Source: Flavobacteriales bacterium UBA2669
GTDB taxonomy: Bacteria > Bacteroidota > Bacteroidia > Flavobacteriales_E > Vicingaceae
NCBI GenBank assembly: GCA_002359215.1
Contig: DEMN01000010.1
Coordinates: forward strand, 1 to 64,000
DNA length: 64,000 nt
Direction: 5' to 3'
Shown: one piece after another, positions 14,279-23,735 of the stretch
Numbering within the stretch: position 1 is the first letter of the stretch
Layout: each line of letters opens with the position of its first letter
Made by a program: the position numbers and the translations under genes
Notes under the pieces: generated by a model
Told to the model about the DNA's origin: nothing
What the model saw: only the letters and a program-made list of their open reading frames with translations
Databases searched by the model: none

Positions 14279-16321
14279 CTACCTAATCTCCCCTCCGTTA
14301 TCTAATGTTTTTTCTGGAGAAACAAATGCCAAGTTTCCTTCATTGTCTTCTGCCATTAAAATCATCCCTTGAGAAACAATCCCTCGAATTTTTCTTGGTG
14401 CTAAATTGATTAAAACAGAAACTTGTTTACCAATAATTTCTTCTGGAGCATAATGTTCAGCAATTCCAGAAACAATAGTACGTACATCAATTCCTGTGTC
14501 AACAGTCATTTTTAATAATTTATCGGCATCAGGATGTTTTTCTGCGGTTAAAATAGTTCCTGTTCTAATATCCATTTTGGTAAAATCATCAAAAGTAATT
14601 TCGTCTTTCATGGGGTTTGCTTTTGGATTAGATTGTTTTTTATTCGATTCTTTTAATTTTTTAATTTGTGCTTCAATTAGATCATCTTCAATTTTTTGGA
14701 AGAGCAATGTTGCTTCACCAATTTGATGCTGGGTACTTATAGTTTCATCACTTTTTAAGTTTAAAATATTTTTTAAGTTACAACATGTTTGTGGAAGAAA
14801 AGGAAGGAAGATATCGCTCAATGCATCACAAATTTGCAAACTAATGTTTAAGATGGTTTTTACTCGTTCTTCATCAGTTTTAATGAGCTTCCAAGGTTCG
14901 GTATCTGCTAAATACTTGTTTCCTATTCTAGCTAAAGTCATAGCTTCAGTTTGAGCATCTCTAAACTTAAATTGAGTAATTAATTCATTAACTTTTGCTT
15001 TTGCTTTTGGAATTGCAGCTAATACTTCATTATCAATTTCATCACAATTGTTTAATAATGGAGTTAACCCATTAAAGTATTTGTGTGTTAGTACCACTGT
15101 TCGATTCACAAAATTTCCAAAAATAGCTACTAATTCGTTGTTTACTCTTGCTTGATAATCTTTCCAAGTAAATTCGCTATCTTTGGTTTCAGGAGCAATA
15201 GAAGTTAACACATAACGCAATTCATCTTGTCTTCCTGGGAAATCTGCTAAATATTCGTGCAACCATACTGCCCAATTTCTTGAGGTGGAAATTTTATCAC
15301 CTTCCAAATTTAAAAATTCGTTGGCAGGTACATTAGTTGGTAAAATATAATCGCCATGAGCTTTTAAAATAATAGGAAAAATAATAGCATGGAATACAAT
15401 ATTATCTTTCCCGATAAAATGAATTAATTCGGTATCCTCTTTTTTCCAATAATCTTCCCAATTTTTACCGTTTTGCTCTGCCCATGCTTTGGTTGCCGAG
15501 ATGTAACCAATTGGAGCATCAAACCAAACGTACAAAACTTTTCCTTCAGCACCTTCTATAGGTACTTTCACCCCCCAATCTAAATCTCTGGTAATAGAAC
15601 GAGCTTGTAAGCCATTATCTATCCATGATTTACATTGTCCCAACACGTTTTTCTTCCACAATTTCGGGTCATGATGGAATTGATTATCTAACTTTCCTTC
15701 TTCTAACCATTTTCTTAGCCAATCTTCGTGTTTATTCATCGGTAAATACCAATGGCTGGTTTCTTTTAAAATAGGCGTGTTGCCACTTATAGCAGATTTG
15801 GGGTTAATTAAATCCGTAGGACTTAAGGTAGAGCCACATTTCTCACATTGGTCGCCATAAGCATTATCGTAGTTGCATTTCGGACAAGTACCAATAATGT
15901 ATCTATCGGCTAAAAATTGTTGTTCTTTTTCATCGTAAAACTGCTCTGAAGTTTCTTGAGTAAAAGCATTTTTATCATTCAAATCTTTGAAAAAACCAGC
16001 AGCCGTTTCATGATGGATGGGAGAAGAAGTTCTGTGATAGATACTAAAATCTATTCCAAAATCTGTAAAAGCTTTTTTAATAATTTGATGATTTTCGTCT
16101 ACAATTTGTTGAGGCGTTTTTCCTTCTTTTTTGGCTCTAAGTGTAATGGCTGCACCATGTTCGTCAGAACCACAAATAAAAGCCACATCATGTCTTTGGC
16201 TTTTTAAATAACGCACATAAATATCAGCAGGCAAATACGCTCCAGCAATATGTCCTAAGTGCAAAGGACCATTGGCATAAGGCAATGCAGCAGTAATGGT
16301 ATATCTTTTTGTTTTACTCAT
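14279..16321 (-). CDS. metG: Methionine--tRNA ligase
   Basis: 680 residues, charging tRNA-Met with methionine. HIGH-type motif PLHLGH near residue 18, zinc knuckles CPKC and CEKC (about 146-165), KMSKS-type motif KISTSR (about 336), an anticodon-binding domain, and a C-terminal tRNA-binding OB domain starting FTKMDIRTGTILTAEKH as in the dimeric long MetRS forms. I chose ATG 16321 (MSKTKRYTITAALPYANGPL) since the longer frame adds 18 cysteine-rich residues that overlap the promoter. Divergent from the carboxypeptidase gene. Confidence 0.97.
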   Translation of the reverse strand: MSKTKRYTITAALPYANGPLHLGHIAGAYLPADIYVRYLKSQRHDVAFICGSDEHGAAITLRAKKEGKTPQQIVDENHQIIKKAFTDFGIDFSIYHRTSSPIHHETAAGFFKDLNDKNAFTQETSEQFYDEKEQQFLADRYIIGTCPKCNYDNAYGDQCEKCGSTLSPTDLINPKSAISGNTPILKETSHWYLPMNKHEDWLRKWLEEGKLDNQFHHDPKLWKKNVLGQCKSWIDNGLQARSITRDLDWGVKVPIEGAEGKVLYVWFDAPIGYISATKAWAEQNGKNWEDYWKKEDTELIHFIGKDNIVFHAIIFPIILKAHGDYILPTNVPANEFLNLEGDKISTSRNWAVWLHEYLADFPGRQDELRYVLTSIAPETKDSEFTWKDYQARVNNELVAIFGNFVNRTVVLTHKYFNGLTPLLNNCDEIDNEVLAAIPKAKAKVNELITQFKFRDAQTEAMTLARIGNKYLADTEPWKLIKTDEERVKTILNISLQICDALSDIFLPFLPQTCCNLKNILNLKSDETISTQHQIGEATLLFQKIEDDLIEAQIKKLKESNKKQSNPKANPMKDEITFDDFTKMDIRTGTILTAEKHPDADKLLKMTVDTGIDVRTIVSGIAEHYAPEEIIGKQVSVLINLAPRKIRGIVSQGMILMAEDNEGNLAFVSPEKTLDNGGEIR

Positions 16322-16364
16322 GAATTTCACAATGTTGTTAGAACAACAATAATAATTATTTTTG

Positions 16365-16372
16365 CAAAAGTA
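16365..16372 (-). promoter_or_regulatory. -7 promoter element of metG
   Basis: TACTTTTG on the minus strand, exact TAnnTTTG, 43 bp before the start codon. The short leader holds a small hairpin GTTGT-TCTA-ACAAC near 16333-16346. Confidence 0.55.
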
Positions 16373-16403
16373 CATTTACTAATGATACTATTGACAATTC
16401 ACT

Positions 16404-17300
16404 ATGGAAAAACCTCAAGCATTAAAAACAGGCGATAAAGTAGGTATCATTTCAACTGCTCGAAAAATAAGTTTGGAAGAAGTACAACCGGCAATTAATT
16501 TGTTAACGGATTGGGGATTAGAAGTAGTTTTAGGTGAAAATTTGTTTGCGGAAGATCATCAATTTGCAGGTACAAAAGTACAACGACTTGCCGATTTACA
16601 ACAAGCTTTAAATAATGATGAAATAAAAGCGGTTTTTTGTGCCAGAGGTGGTTATGGGACAGTGCAATTAATTGATCAAATAGATTTTTCACATTTTAAA
16701 AAACAACCCAAATGGATAGTTGGTTATAGTGATGTAACGGTGTTGCATAATCATATTAATCAAAATTTTGAGATAGCTACCTTGCACGCAACTATGCCCA
16801 TAAATTTTAGTACAAATACATCGGAAACACTTCAATCGCTAAAAGATGCATTGTTTGGCAAAACTTTAAACTATCAATGTGCTTCACATCCCTATAATCG
16901 ATTAGGTGAATCAAAAGGTGAGCTGGTGGGAGGAAACCTGTCTATTTTGTATAGCCTTACGGGAACAGTTTCGCAAATTAATACTGAGGGTAAGATTTTG
17001 TTTTTAGAAGATTTGGATGAATACCTTTATCATATTGATAGAATGATGCAAAACCTTAATCGAGTAGGAATGTTACACGGTTTAAAAGGTTTGTTAATTG
17101 GTGGTATGACTGATATGAATGATAATGCTGTTCCTTATGGACATTCAGCTATTGACATCATCAAAAACATCGTAGCGGAATATGATTATCCGGTAGCTTT
17201 TGGTTTCCCAGCCGGGCATTTAGCGGATAATCGTACCTTAATTATGGGTGATGAAGTAGTTTTGAAAGTGGAGGAAGGAGGAACAACACTTACTTTTTGA
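16404..17300 (+). CDS. LD-carboxypeptidase (peptidase S66)
   Basis: 298 residues, cytoplasmic. Removes the terminal D-alanine of the tetrapeptide during murein recycling. Family landmarks: LKTGDKVGIISTARKIS at the start, FCARGGYGTVQLIDQ near residue 75, nucleophile segment WIVGYSDVT with Ser about 108, GGNLSIL near 178, a Glu in FLEDLDEYLYHIDRM, and the His in PAGHLADN near 272, completing the Ser-Glu-His triad. Six bp upstream of yraN, so likely cotranscribed. Confidence 0.94.
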   Translation: MEKPQALKTGDKVGIISTARKISLEEVQPAINLLTDWGLEVVLGENLFAEDHQFAGTKVQRLADLQQALNNDEIKAVFCARGGYGTVQLIDQIDFSHFKKQPKWIVGYSDVTVLHNHINQNFEIATLHATMPINFSTNTSETLQSLKDALFGKTLNYQCASHPYNRLGESKGELVGGNLSILYSLTGTVSQINTEGKILFLEDLDEYLYHIDRMMQNLNRVGMLHGLKGLLIGGMTDMNDNAVPYGHSAIDIIKNIVAEYDYPVAFGFPAGHLADNRTLIMGDEVVLKVEEGGTTLTF

Positions 17301-17306
17301 AAAAAA

Positions 17307-17666
17307 ATGGCACAACATAACGATTTAGGCAAACAAGGAGAAGAAAAGGCATTGACTTTTTTGGAAAGTCAGGGATATAAAATTGTTGCTGCTAATTGGC
17401 ACGAGCATAAATTTGAGATAGATATTATTGCTATTGATAATAATGAGATTGTTTTTGTGGAAGTAAAAACCCGAGCTACTGATTTTTTTGGTTCTCCTGA
17501 AGAAGCGGTAACTATACCCAAACAGCAACACCTTATTGAAGGAGCAAATTATTATTTAGAGCAAAATGAAATTGACCTCAACGCTCGTTTTGATGTTATT
17601 GCTATTGTGATGAGCGAAAAAAATATCGTTATAAACCACATAAAAGATGCTTTCAGTGCTTTTTAG
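17307..17666 (+). CDS. YraN family protein (UPF0102, endonuclease-like fold)
   Basis: 119 residues. Opens with HNDLGKQGEEKALTFLESQG and contains the nuclease-like core EIDIIAIDNNEIVFVEVKTR, with Glu/Asp and EVK in the arrangement of the restriction-endonuclease-like fold. Conserved across bacteria; role uncertain, perhaps DNA processing. Full length for the family. Follows the LD-carboxypeptidase with a 6-bp gap. Confidence 0.93.
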   Translation: MAQHNDLGKQGEEKALTFLESQGYKIVAANWHEHKFEIDIIAIDNNEIVFVEVKTRATDFFGSPEEAVTIPKQQHLIEGANYYLEQNEIDLNARFDVIAIVMSEKNIVINHIKDAFSAF

Positions 17667-17670
17667 CAAG

Positions 17671-17712
17671 AAAAAAAGCCACTAACATACAAATTTATTA
17701 GTGCTAGTGGCT
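17671..17712 (-). terminator. Terminator of trxB
   Basis: AGCCACTA (17677-17684) and TAGTGGCT (17705-17712) pair; on the minus strand the hairpin is followed by seven T (17677-17671). Lies between the convergent yraN and trxB. Confidence 0.75.
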
Positions 17713-17737
17713 ATCTGTATAGATTAAATGAATTTTA

Positions 17738-18685
17738 TTAATGTTTTGAAGCCAAAAATCTTTCTGCATCTAAAGCTGCCATACAGCCTGTTCCAGCGGC
17801 AGTAACAGCTTGTCTGTAGGTTTTGTCAGCAGCGTCTCCTGAAACAAAAACACCTTCAACATTGGTTTTTGAGGAACCAGGAATATTTTTAATATAACCT
17901 ACTTCATCCATTTCTAAATAAGGCTTGAATACATCTGTATTTGGTTTATGTCCGATAGCCAAGAAAAATCCTGTACAAGGAATTACTTTTTCTTCATTGG
18001 TTTGTGTGTTTTTTACTTTTACACCAGTTACCAAATCATTTTCGCCTAATACTTCAACGGTTTCTGTGTTGTAAAGAATTTCAATGTTTGCTGTTCTTTT
18101 CACACGTTCTTCCATAATTTTTGAAGCTCGGAATTTTTCACTTCTTACTAACATGGTAACTTTTTTACAAATGTTAGATAAATAATGAGCTTCTTCACAA
18201 GCAGAATCTCCCGCTCCTACTATTACCGTTTCTTGGTTTCTATAGAAAAATCCATCACAAACAGCACATGCAGAAACACCACCGCCTGCTGCTAAGTATT
18301 TTTGCTCTGAAGGTATTCCTAAATATTTTGCAGATGCTCCCGTAGCAATAATTACGGTATCACAATGCAATTCTTTGGTGTCATCCACCCAAACTTTATG
18401 CGGATATCCTGAAAAATCTACTTTAGTAACCCAACCCGTACGTACATCTGTTTCAAATCTTTCGGCTTGTTTTTGCAATTGAATCATCATTTCAGGTCCG
18501 GTAACTCCATCAGGATAGCCGGGGAAGTTTTCTACTTCGTTAGTTGTGGTAAGTTGACCACCCGGTTGCATTCCCATATACATTACGGGTTTTAAGTTTG
18601 CTCTTGCAGCGTAAATTGCAGCAGTATATCCCGCAGGACCTGAGCCTATAATAAGGCATTTGATTTTTTCTATTGTTTCTGACAT
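17738..18685 (-). CDS. trxB: Thioredoxin-disulfide reductase
   Basis: 315 residues; FAD/NADPH flavoprotein that keeps thioredoxin reduced. FAD-binding GSGPAGYTAAIYAARA at the start, redox CxxC in SACAVCDG (Cys140 and Cys143), NADPH-binding VGAGDSACEEA, and the C-terminal FAD motif GVFVSGDAADK. Length and all motifs are standard for the low-molecular-weight enzyme. Stands alone with its own terminator. Confidence 0.97.
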   Translation of the reverse strand: MSETIEKIKCLIIGSGPAGYTAAIYAARANLKPVMYMGMQPGGQLTTTNEVENFPGYPDGVTGPEMMIQLQKQAERFETDVRTGWVTKVDFSGYPHKVWVDDTKELHCDTVIIATGASAKYLGIPSEQKYLAAGGGVSACAVCDGFFYRNQETVIVGAGDSACEEAHYLSNICKKVTMLVRSEKFRASKIMEERVKRTANIEILYNTETVEVLGENDLVTGVKVKNTQTNEEKVIPCTGFFLAIGHKPNTDVFKPYLEMDEVGYIKNIPGSSKTNVEGVFVSGDAADKTYRQAVTAAGTGCMAALDAERFLASKH

Positions 18686-19047
18686 ATTGTGATATTGTAT
18701 ATTTTTTGTTTCTGCCCAAAATTATCATTCTTAAGATTAAAAAAGAAGAATAAAAAACTTTTTTGGATAAACTATTAAAATCAAATAGATAGAACTTGTA
18801 AAACAATAGCTTAACTATTTTTTTATTGAAGCAACCAATTTATTTTTCAATACGTCTATATGTTATGAATATCTGCTTTTGAAAGTTATTCATGTTACCT
18901 TTTTCTTATCAAATTCCCCTTTATTTCGAAAGAAGTAAAGGGGTTTTTAATTTTAATGATGTTTAACATCCATTTTAACTGCATTTATCTTGTTACTTTT
19001 TCATTAATTTTACACAATAAAGTTTTTCCAAATCTGTTAAAGCAACT
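18686..19047. other. Intergenic region, 362 bp, with an orphan hairpin
   Basis: Divergent spacer between trxB and porZ. No open frame is convincing. It contains a terminator-like hairpin on the plus strand (18916-18948) with no plus-strand gene ahead of it, so a small RNA could be made here; the rest is unremarkable AT-rich sequence. Confidence 0.5.
18916..18948 (+). terminator. Terminator-like hairpin without an upstream gene
   Basis: CCCCTTTA (18916-18923) pairs with TAAAGGGG (18936-18943), loop TTTCGAAAGAAG, followed by TTTTT. Oriented rightwards, yet no plus-strand gene precedes it for over 1 kb. Confidence 0.6.
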
Positions 19048-21357
19048 ATGTTTTTTAATACCGTTAAAAAGTTACTTACTCTGGCAGTTAGCCTATTGCT
19101 TTTTATTGACCTCAGGGCTCAGGATATTCCTATTGGTTCTTGGCGAGATCATTTGCCTTATAGTGATGCTATTTCAGTTAGTTACGGTAATCAAAAAGTG
19201 TATTGTGCGACTAATTCAGCTGTATTTATCTATTCTCAATTGGATAATAGTGTTGAACGATTAAATTTAGTTAATGGATTATCGGATATAGGGCTGAGCA
19301 AAATCAAATATAATCCTTACAATCAAAGAGTAATTATTAGCTATCAAAATGGAAATATTGATATTTTAGATACAGAAAACGCGATTACTAACATACCGTT
19401 TATTACTATGAGTGGTATAATGGGTTCTAAAAAAATTAATCATATTTATTTAAAAAATCAATACGCTTATCTTTCTACCGATTTTGGAATTGTGGTGTTA
19501 GATACAGATAGAAAAGAAGTTGCCGATACTTATTTTTATGGTGCTTTGGGAGTAGACATGGTTACACATGCAGTAACTATGGATAACCAATATATCTATG
19601 CAGCTTCTGATGATGGTATTTTCTTTGCAGATTTTAACAATCCTAACTTATCCAACTTTAATAATTGGAGTTTTTTGCCTGATTTAGGAAATAGAAAGTT
19701 CAGTAGTATCGTGTATTTTTCCAACATGTTGTTTGCTGTTAATGATGCAGCTGTTAGTTTAGGAGATACCATATTTTTTAATCTTAACGGAGTATGGCAA
19801 AACTTTTCTACAATAGGTCAGGATGTAGAGAATTTACAGGTATTATCGAGTAACAGATTAGCAGTTAATAAATTATATTCTACAGAGATTTTTGATGAAA
19901 ATTTAATGCCTCTGAGAGAAATTTTTACTTATAACGGAGTTTCTAGCGTCTCTAATGAGGTAACACTCGATGCATCTGCTAATCTTTGGTTTGCCGATAA
20001 TTTTAAAGGATTAGTAAAAGTTACACCAAGTAATGCTGTTGAATTTATAACTCCTGATGGTCCTTCCACATCAATTTCTTATGCTTTAGATATGCGAGAT
20101 GATAATTTATGGATGGTTTCCGGTGGGTTTGTTAATCAGGTAAGTCAGAATAATATTAATCATAGAAAAGAAGGAACTTGGGTAAAATTTCCGCAAACCA
20201 TACAAAATCCAGAAGGTGGTATTTTGGCCGGACTTGTTGCTGTTGCTATTCATCCAAAAAATATTGATAATGTATTTGTAGGTTCATGGTCTAATGGATT
20301 GATAGAATTAAATAACGACCAAGTTACTAGAGTATATAATGCCAGAAATTCCCCATTAGACAGTGTGTTTTTTGGGCCAACTCAAGTAGGAACCTTAAAT
20401 TTTGATAGTGATGATAATTTGTGGGTGACAAGTTCATTTCCAAACAATAATAAATTATTACATGTAAAAGCAGCCGATAATAATTGGTATAGTTTTGCTT
20501 TTACAGGCAGTTCGGGAAGTTATTTTTCTAGTGCTTTAGTGGATAGAAATGATTATAAATGGATAGTTGAACCTATAAACAAACGTATTATCATTTTTGA
20601 TGAAAATAAAACATTTAATATAACTACCGATGATAGAGTTATTACCTTGGGAGGAAGTTCTAACACGGGAAATATTCCTGGAACAGCTATTTATTGTATT
20701 GAACAAGATTTAGAAGGTAAAATTTGGTTGGGAACCGATGAAGGTGTTGCTGTAATCTTTTCTCCTGATGCTGTTTTTGATGGAGAAGTTACTACCAATC
20801 AGATTTTTGTTGAACAAGATGGAAATGTAGAAATTCTGTTAGGTACAGAATCTGTAACAGCAATAGCTGTAGATGGAGCTGATAGAAAATGGTTTGGCAC
20901 ACAAAATTCCGGAGTATTTTTAATGAGTGCTGACGGTACAGAAGAGGTTTTTCATTTTACTGAAGATAATAGTCCGCTTTTTTCGAATCATATTTTAGAT
21001 ATAACTATTAACCACACTACAGGAGAAGTGTTTTTTGCGACAAGTAAGGGGTTACTTTCTTATAAAAGCACTGCTACTGAAGCCTTAGACGATTACGAAT
21101 TGTTTGTTTATCCTAATCCTGTAAAACCTGATTTTAATGGAACAATAGCCATTAGGGGAATGGTGGTAAATTCAAATGTAAAAATTACAGATATTGAAGG
21201 TAACATTGTTTATGAAACTACTTCGTTAGGTGGTCAAGCAATTTGGGATGGTAAAAACATTAATGGAGAACGAGTAAAATCTGGTGTTTATATGGTTTTT
21301 GCTAATAGTGAAGATGGTAGCCAGAAGAAAGCGGGTAAAATCCTTATACTTAATTAG
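19048..21357 (+). CDS. porZ: PorZ-like type IX secretion component (beta-propeller, T9SS sorting domain)
   Basis: 769 residues, near the length of known PorZ. Signal peptide (MFFNTVKKLLTLAVSLLLFI, ending RAQ), then IPIGSWRDHLPYSDAISVSY and repeated propeller blades with WFAD, KIWLGTDEGVAV and KWFGTQNSGV, the two-component-regulator-propeller type, and a C-terminal type A sorting domain (LFVYPNPV, GVYMVFA). PorZ is a surface protein of the T9SS attachment complex, binding A-LPS and helping PorU attach cargo. The recO neighbour 61 bp downstream agrees with Flavobacteria gene order. A different propeller-CTD cargo protein is the main alternative. Confidence 0.8.
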   Translation: MFFNTVKKLLTLAVSLLLFIDLRAQDIPIGSWRDHLPYSDAISVSYGNQKVYCATNSAVFIYSQLDNSVERLNLVNGLSDIGLSKIKYNPYNQRVIISYQNGNIDILDTENAITNIPFITMSGIMGSKKINHIYLKNQYAYLSTDFGIVVLDTDRKEVADTYFYGALGVDMVTHAVTMDNQYIYAASDDGIFFADFNNPNLSNFNNWSFLPDLGNRKFSSIVYFSNMLFAVNDAAVSLGDTIFFNLNGVWQNFSTIGQDVENLQVLSSNRLAVNKLYSTEIFDENLMPLREIFTYNGVSSVSNEVTLDASANLWFADNFKGLVKVTPSNAVEFITPDGPSTSISYALDMRDDNLWMVSGGFVNQVSQNNINHRKEGTWVKFPQTIQNPEGGILAGLVAVAIHPKNIDNVFVGSWSNGLIELNNDQVTRVYNARNSPLDSVFFGPTQVGTLNFDSDDNLWVTSSFPNNNKLLHVKAADNNWYSFAFTGSSGSYFSSALVDRNDYKWIVEPINKRIIIFDENKTFNITTDDRVITLGGSSNTGNIPGTAIYCIEQDLEGKIWLGTDEGVAVIFSPDAVFDGEVTTNQIFVEQDGNVEILLGTESVTAIAVDGADRKWFGTQNSGVFLMSADGTEEVFHFTEDNSPLFSNHILDITINHTTGEVFFATSKGLLSYKSTATEALDDYELFVYPNPVKPDFNGTIAIRGMVVNSNVKITDIEGNIVYETTSLGGQAIWDGKNINGERVKSGVYMVFANSEDGSQKKAGKILILN

Positions 21358-21418
21358 GTTAGAAGTCGGAAGACTGAACAATTGATAAATAATAAATAAT
21401 AAACAACTTCAACCCCAT

Positions 21419-22150
21419 ATGCTCCACACCACTAAAGGAATAGTAATTCATCAGTTTAAGTATGGCGAAAAAAGTATTATTGCCAAAATTTATACTGAAA
21501 AATTCGGATTGCAGTCTTATATCATTAATGGGGTAAGAAGTAAAAAATCAGCTAATAAATTTGCTTATTTACAACCTCTGTCATTAGTTGATGTAAATGC
21601 TTATCACAAAGAAAATAAAGGATTACAACAACTTAAAGACATTAAGTTAGATGTTCCTTTTCGGGACATTCCTTTTAACGTTTATAAAGGCAGTATTGCT
21701 TTTTTTATTGCAGAGGTTATTTATAAAACCATTAGAGAAGAGGAACCAAATAGCGATTTGTTTCATTTTTTATATCATAGCGTTCAGGTGTTGGATGTAA
21801 CCGAAAAAAATTATGCTAATTTTCATATTTATTTTTTAACACTTTTTGCCAAATACTTAGGATTTCCGCCACAAGTAAACACTAAATTAAACGCAGAAAA
21901 TAAATATTTCGATTTGCAAGAAGGTATGTTTTTACCCATAAAGCCTTTTCATCCAGCATATATAGATTCAGAAGCATCGAAAATAGTGTTAGGTATTATT
22001 CAATACCATTATCAAGAAATTGAAAATACCGTTATCAATAATAAATTAAGGGCAAGCCTATTACAAGCGTTATTGGATTTCTATAAAATCCACGCAGTAA
22101 ATTTTGATGCCTTAAAAACGAAAGAGGTGCTGGAGGAATTATTTGTTTAA
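21419..22150 (+). CDS. recO: DNA repair protein RecO
   Basis: 243 residues. Works with RecF/RecR in gap repair and RecA loading. N-terminal OB fold from KGIVIHQFKYGEKSIIAKIY, with FGLQSYIINGVRS, and a helical C-terminal domain. As in other Bacteroidota, the zinc-finger cysteines of the E. coli-independent types are missing. Two bp upstream of the broken diacylglycerol kinase gene. Confidence 0.93.
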   Translation: MLHTTKGIVIHQFKYGEKSIIAKIYTEKFGLQSYIINGVRSKKSANKFAYLQPLSLVDVNAYHKENKGLQQLKDIKLDVPFRDIPFNVYKGSIAFFIAEVIYKTIREEEPNSDLFHFLYHSVQVLDVTEKNYANFHIYFLTLFAKYLGFPPQVNTKLNAENKYFDLQEGMFLPIKPFHPAYIDSEASKIVLGIIQYHYQEIENTVINNKLRASLLQALLDFYKIHAVNFDALKTKEVLEELFV

Positions 22151-22152
22151 TT

Positions 22153-22496
22153 ATGCGAAGAATAAAAAGCTTTATACACGCATTTAATGGGTTAAAGATA
22201 GCTTTTAAAGAAGAGCCTAACTTTAAATTCATGTTATAGCAACAATAATGGTTATTGCTGCCGGATTGTATTTTAAGCTATCAACAACAGAATGGTTGGC
22301 AATAATCATTGTTATCGGATTAGTTTTGCTTACAGAATTACTAAATACCGCCATTGAAAATATAGCTGATTTTATTTCACCGGAAAGACACGAAAAAATT
22401 AAAATGACAAAAGACATTGCAGCAGCAGCCGTTTTAATAAGTGCTATAGTTGCTTTGGTGGTAGGAATGCTGATTTTTGTTCCTAAAGTTTTTTAA
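22153..22496 (+). pseudogene. Diacylglycerol kinase, frameshifted near base 22230
   Basis: From ATG 22153 the frame reads MRRIKSFIHAFNGLKIAF, KEEPNFKF and then hits TAG at 22237. One base too few after TTC at 22228-22230 explains this: with one extra C the reading continues HVIATIMVIAAGLYF and joins the second frame (22248-22496), which has ELLNTAIENIADFI, the catalytic motif of prokaryotic DgkA/UndPK (PF01219), and two further transmembrane helices. The whole would be a normal 114-residue enzyme that phosphorylates diacylglycerol or undecaprenol. Either a real loss, a programmed shift, or a sequencing/assembly error. Translation of the second part could restart at ATG 22248. Confidence 0.88.
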
Positions 22497-22504
22497 TATT
22501 GGAT

Positions 22505-22972
22505 TTATTTGTCTTTTTCTAATAACCACCATTTTTTTATTTCCTTTCTTTTTTTACGATTATATTTTGGACAAATAAGAAATTCGTCAGGGAATTCTTT
22601 TTTAGATTTGTAAACTTCAATCAATCTGATAGCGTGGTCGCCAATTGTTGACCTACCTTTTGGAACGAATGAAGCATTGATGTTAAAAATACATTTTGCA
22701 TCCTGCTTAGAATCAATCAAGCTCATAAGGAATTCAACATCAGATTTTTTTATCCAATTTGAATCAGCAGTTCCACTAACCAAAAGAACGGATATTTCAT
22801 CTTTCTTCCTTTCGTTTACTATAAGAGCTTCAATAAACTCAATTACTGTAATATCTCCAATGTTAACTTGAGCATCATTTTTTAAACTATCATAGTTTGA
22901 TGAAGCGTTTTGAGAGTATAAAGAAGAAAGAAAAAATATCTTCACAACAAATATATAAAATAGTTTTTTCAT
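22505..22972 (-). CDS. Exported protein of unknown function
   Basis: 155 residues from ATG 22972, which gives a signal peptide (MKKLFYIFVVKIFFLSSLYS). The longer frame would run into the SDR gene and is rejected. The mature part is mixed alpha/beta with SVLLVSGTADSNWIKKSDVE and ends strongly basic (YNRKKRKEIKKWWLLEKDK). I do not recognise the family. It sits 58 bp downstream of the SDR gene on the same strand. Confidence 0.65.
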   Translation of the reverse strand: MKKLFYIFVVKIFFLSSLYSQNASSNYDSLKNDAQVNIGDITVIEFIEALIVNERKKDEISVLLVSGTADSNWIKKSDVEFLMSLIDSKQDAKCIFNINASFVPKGRSTIGDHAIRLIEVYKSKKEFPDEFLICPKYNRKKRKEIKKWWLLEKDK

Positions 22973-23030
22973 TTTTATAGGTATGTTCTTAGCAAATATG
23001 TGGATAAATTTTTTTAGAGCTGTTTTTTCC

Positions 23031-23735
23031 TCAAGGTGTATCCACTGATACAGGAATAACTTTTCCGTTGATGAGAACAGGTTGTTGAGTAGTAAAATCA
23101 AAAATAAATTTAGCCATTTCTTCCGCAGTAGTTTGTGCTTTAAAACCAGGGAAAGCATTATTAAGCATTTCTGTCTGCACCGAGCCTAATGCCAAGCAAT
23201 TTACAAATACATTTTTACCTTTATATTCTTCTGCCAAGCACTCGGTTAAATTGGCCAAAGCAGCTTTTGAGGTACTATAAGCAGCCAATCCCGGGAATTT
23301 TACCGAACCTTGAAATCCACCCATGCTGCCAATGTTAACTACATGACATTTTTTTGTTGCATCAAGATGAGCAAATACACTTTGTAAAAGTAACATAGGA
23401 GCAAAAACATTTACTTGGAAAGTATGCTGAATAGTTTGCATATCTGTTTTTTCAAAAGGAACATGAGCTAAAAATCCCGCATTATTGATGACAATATCAA
23501 TGTGTTGATGTTCTTTTAAAATAACATTTAATGGTATTTGAAAATCAGGTTGACTTAAATCTACTTTATAAACATGAATAGATTTTTGATATGTTTTAGT
23601 ACAAAAATTTTGCAAGTTTTTCAGTAATTTGATGTCTCTTGCCAAAGCAATAATAGTGGCATCTGTATGGGCTGCAAAGTGTTTCACTAAAGCAGCACCA
23701 ACTCCCTTGCTTGCTCCTGTTATTAATACATTCAT
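23031..23735 (-). CDS. Short-chain dehydrogenase/reductase
   Basis: 234 residues. NAD(P)-binding TGASKGVGAALVKHF at residue 6, NNAGFLAHVP near 88, catalytic Ser in NIGSMGGFQG, and YxxxK in AAYSTSKAAL. A classical SDR with an intact triad; substrate unknown. Starts inside the last four bases of the upstream NlpC/P60 gene (ATGA overlap), so the two are translationally coupled. Confidence 0.92.
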   Translation of the reverse strand: MNVLITGASKGVGAALVKHFAAHTDATIIALARDIKLLKNLQNFCTKTYQKSIHVYKVDLSQPDFQIPLNVILKEHQHIDIVINNAGFLAHVPFEKTDMQTIQHTFQVNVFAPMLLLQSVFAHLDATKKCHVVNIGSMGGFQGSVKFPGLAAYSTSKAALANLTECLAEEYKGKNVFVNCLALGSVQTEMLNNAFPGFKAQTTAEEMAKFIFDFTTQQPVLINGKVIPVSVDTP

